A DNA stretch of 64,000 nucleotides, from contig NZ_ATUS01000001.1 in assembly GCF_000420325.1 (NCBI RefSeq), positions 2,050,463-2,114,462 of the forward strand, read 5' to 3'. The translations under genes were made by a program, and so were the position numbers. Origin of the DNA: Spongiibacter tropicus DSM 19543. Its GTDB lineage: Bacteria; Pseudomonadota; Gammaproteobacteria; Pseudomonadales; Spongiibacteraceae. How positions within the stretch are numbered: the stretch's first letter is position 1; each line of letters begins with the position of its first letter. Below are positions 62,128-64,000 of this stretch, one piece after another. Below the pieces are notes generated by a model that was given only the letters and a program-made list of their open reading frames with translations, did not search any database and was not told where the DNA came from.

Positions 62128-62434
62128 CGGGGCGCTGTTGCTGATCTTGTCGTCGGCTTGCCTGGCAGACAAGCCGGTGATCGAGCTGGTGATTCGTGAT
62201 CATCTGTTTTATCCCTCGCAGCTCAAAGTGCCCGCTAACGTGAAATTCAAGCTGCGAGTCGACAATCAGGACCCCACGCCGGAAGAGTTCGAGAGTTATG
62301 AGTTGAACCGGGAGAAAGTCATTCTTGGTAAACGCCAAGCCATTATTTTCATCGGTCCGCTGGCGCCGGGGAGCTATCCCTTTTTTGGCGAGTTCAACCC
62401 CAAAACGGCCCAGGGCACGATGATTGCCGAGTAG
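62108..62434 (+). CDS. Cupredoxin-like FTR1-associated periplasmic protein
   Basis: A 108-residue protein with a signal peptide (about 1-20, ending SACLA) and one cupredoxin-like domain (VIRDHLFYPSQLKVPANVKFKLRVDN, later FFGEFNPKTAQGTMIAE). FTR1-linked members are thought to bind iron or copper outside the membrane. The canonical type 1 copper ligands are absent: the usual C-terminal Cys/His region reads FFGEFNPKTA, so classic blue-copper chemistry is unlikely and another metal or a structural role is possible. GGAGAGAGG precedes the ATG, which lies inside the kinase gene. It is followed by FTR1 19 bp later. Confidence 0.88.
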   Translation: MRRAVINGALLLILSSACLADKPVIELVIRDHLFYPSQLKVPANVKFKLRVDNQDPTPEEFESYELNREKVILGKRQAIIFIGPLAPGSYPFFGEFNPKTAQGTMIAE

Positions 62435-62452
62435 CGCTAAAGGGAAGCGGTC

Positions 62453-63226
62453 ATGTTATTAACCAGTGTTGTGATTGTATTGCGTGAAGTGCTGGAGGCC
62501 GCGCTGCTGATCAGCGTGCTCGCCGCGCTCAGGCAAATGCAGGGCGGGCGTGGGCGCGGTCTGTTGTGGGGGTTGATCGCCGGGCTGATGGCGTCGCTGC
62601 TTGTTGCGCGCAGCATGGGCGCTATCTCGGAGATGGCCGATGGCGTTGGGCAGGAGTTGTTTCTGGCCGGTTTGCATGGCGTGGTGTATGTCACTCTGCT
62701 AGTGATCGGCGCGCTAAGTATGCGTGAATCGGCGTCCGGTTCAGCGCTGATGGGGGGCTTGATGGCGCTGGTCGTGGCGGTGGCCCTTAGCCGCGAGGGC
62801 GGGGAAATCTACCTGTATATCTCCGCCTTCCAGCAGCAGGATGAGCTGCGTGGCAGCTTGTATAGTGGCTCGCTGGTCGGCCTGGGTATGGGGCTCAGTG
62901 TCGGGGTGCTGTTGTATTACGGCTTGTGTTCGCTGCCGCCGCGATGGGCTTATCGCGCCATGCGGGTCTTGCTGACGGTGGTGGCCGGGGCGATGGCCCT
63001 GCAGGCCGCGGGCTTGCTGATACAGGCTGACTGGCTGCCCGACGGCACGGTATGGGACAGCTCGGGCTGGCTGCCCGAAGACGGCGTTGCCGGGCAGTTG
63101 CTCTACGCGCTGCTGGGCTACGAGGCCACGCCGGCGCCCGCCCAGCTGACGATCTACGGCGCCGGTCTGGCACTGATGGCGGCGGTGCTGTACTGGCAGT
63201 GGCGCCGACAGGAGCGCGCGCGATGA
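62453..63226 (+). CDS. FTR1-family iron permease
   Basis: A 257-residue membrane protein with about seven helices. Both iron-binding R-E-x-x-E motifs are present: REVLE (Arg11, Glu12, Glu15) in the first helix and REGGE (Arg114, Glu115, Glu118). FTR1/EfeU permeases import iron, usually with a partner that oxidises it or delivers Fe(III); here the cupredoxin-like protein would be the partner, while no EfeO/EfeB genes are present. AAGGGAAGCGG precedes the ATG. It overlaps the last barrel gene by 4 bp (ATGA). Confidence 0.93.
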   Translation: MLLTSVVIVLREVLEAALLISVLAALRQMQGGRGRGLLWGLIAGLMASLLVARSMGAISEMADGVGQELFLAGLHGVVYVTLLVIGALSMRESASGSALMGGLMALVVAVALSREGGEIYLYISAFQQQDELRGSLYSGSLVGLGMGLSVGVLLYYGLCSLPPRWAYRAMRVLLTVVAGAMALQAAGLLIQADWLPDGTVWDSSGWLPEDGVAGQLLYALLGYEATPAPAQLTIYGAGLALMAAVLYWQWRRQERAR

Positions 63227-63927
63227 AAACTATCGGGATAGCGGCGCTGACCGCGGCCATCAGCGTGCCTCTGTGGGCGGACGGCCTGCCGGTGGACCGC
63301 CTGTATTCACCCTATGTGCACCCGCTGGAGAAGGAGCTGGAATACCGCTATCTCCAGGCTGACGGCGGTCTTCAGGCGCCCGAGGGTCTGCATGTGCAAA
63401 AGCTGGGCTTTGGCGCGGCGATCAGCGAGCGAGTGGCACTGGAAGCTTATGTGATAGCCGCCGATACCCAGTTCAGCGACCGTATTGAAGCCGTTGAGCT
63501 GGAGGCGCGCTGGCAGCTTACCGAGCAGGGAGAGTACGACAGTGACTGGGGCCTGCAGCTTGAGTACGAGCAGGATCGCGAGGGTGATGAGCGGGAATTG
63601 GCGGTCTCCTTGCTGGCGCAGAAAGACTGGGCATCCTGGCAGGGCATTGCCAATGCCTCGTTGATTCACGAAAAACAAAAGGGCCTGGGCAGTGAATTGG
63701 AGACGCGTCTGGCGCTGCAGGCGCGCTACCGCTATCGGGCGGCGCTGGAACCGGGGCTGGAGTTGTTTCTCGGCGAGGATTACCGGGGCATTGGGCCCGC
63801 ACTTTACGGCACGGTGAAGCTATCGGCGGGGCGCTCGCTGCGCTGGGAGCTGGCGGTCATTGCCGGGCTGGATCGCGACAGCGCCGATCACGCGGCGCGC
63901 CTGCTGTTGGAATACGAGTTCTTTTAA
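63223..63927 (+). CDS. Outer-membrane beta-barrel-like protein, FTR1-linked
   Basis: A 234-residue exported protein. Signal peptide (about 1-20, ending LWADG), then strand-like alternations rich in acidic residues (ELEYRYLQAD, RIEAVELEARWQLTEQG, LQLEYEQDREGDERELAVSLL, LETRLALQARYRYRAAL) and a C-terminal LLLEYEFF with the terminal Phe expected of a barrel. Because its ATG overlaps the FTR1 stop, it is coupled to iron uptake; the acidic strands could attract cations. It resembles the barrel gene at 54.3 kb, especially at the start of the mature chain. It ends the ten-gene operon. Confidence 0.75.
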   Translation: MKTIGIAALTAAISVPLWADGLPVDRLYSPYVHPLEKELEYRYLQADGGLQAPEGLHVQKLGFGAAISERVALEAYVIAADTQFSDRIEAVELEARWQLTEQGEYDSDWGLQLEYEQDREGDERELAVSLLAQKDWASWQGIANASLIHEKQKGLGSELETRLALQARYRYRAALEPGLELFLGEDYRGIGPALYGTVKLSAGRSLRWELAVIAGLDRDSADHAARLLLEYEFF

Positions 63928-63943
63928 GCGCTTTGCTCGCCCA

Positions 63944-64000
63944 CTACACGCTGGCGTACAGGCTGCGGTCGGCCAGCCAGCGGTCGATGAGCGGTTGGAC
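63944..64000 (-). CDS. Partial gene, C-terminal 18 residues only
   Basis: A minus-strand frame enters from beyond the window and stops with TAG; the visible residues are VQPLIDRWLADRSLYASV. The reading frame is open to the edge and has the charged/hydrophobic alternation of a real helix end, but 18 residues do not allow identification. It is convergent with the barrel gene. Confidence 0.4.
   Translation of the reverse strand, partial: VQPLIDRWLADRSLYASV

Overview
The window is GC-rich, densely packed bacterial chromosome with short intergenic gaps and many 4-bp start/stop overlaps. The gene content (YaaA, UvrD, HexR/RpiR-type regulator, RsgA, several TonB-dependent receptors, TRAP transporter, CzcCBA-like efflux, QseB/PmrA-like two-component system) points to an aerobic, probably marine gammaproteobacterium. 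A Cellvibrionales/Spongiibacteraceae-like lineage fits the style of the catabolic genes, but that is a guess. No rRNA, tRNA, CRISPR array, insertion sequence or prophage was seen, and no stretch over 300 bases lacks a gene.

Layout. 0-4 kb: EVE-domain protein, yaaA, a DUF4265-like protein and the two TRAP permease subunits. 4-25 kb: a catabolic island with acyl-CoA thioesterase, two SDRs, CoA-transferase, GST, two TonB receptors, MDR dehydrogenase, alpha/beta-hydrolase, MarR regulator, flavodoxin-like protein, VOC protein, acyl-CoA dehydrogenase, APH-like kinase, DUF6285-like protein, acyl-CoA ligase, cytochrome P450, TetR regulator and two small membrane proteins. It ends with a TRAP solute-binding protein whose permeases lie about 20 kb away. 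Five 21-bp inverted repeats (half-site near ATTGTCAA, 5-bp centre) lie in four of its intergenic regions and probably define one regulon. 25-37 kb: uvrD, a single-subunit molybdopterin oxidoreductase, an RpiR/HexR-type regulator, rsgA, a Fur-box-preceded TonB receptor/PepSY pair and an ABC-F ATPase. 37-42 kb: an exported redox cluster, TlpA-like/DUF4266/DUF3570/DsbD/ApbE. 42-50 kb: a heavy-metal RND efflux operon with DUF3240, divergent from a two-component system. 50-55 kb: AraC-GyrI regulator, small unknown genes, a second two-component system, an outer-membrane barrel and a secreted NTF2-like protein.

55.8-63.9 kb: a tightly coupled ten-gene operon joins a thermostable-hemolysin/GNAT-fold protein, an AMP-ligase-like enzyme with an altered C-terminal catalytic position, a haem-oxygenase-like putative diiron oxidase, an SDR and a TPR protein to a QseB/PmrA-like two-component system, a cupredoxin-like protein, an FTR1 iron permease and a barrel protein. 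PmrA-type direct repeats (HTTAAK-N5-HTTAAK) lie upstream of this operon and of the 37-42 kb redox cluster, with the same spacing to a -10-like hexamer. This suggests that one metal- or envelope-responsive regulator controls both. The ten-gene operon and its link to the redox cluster are the best candidates here for an undescribed system.
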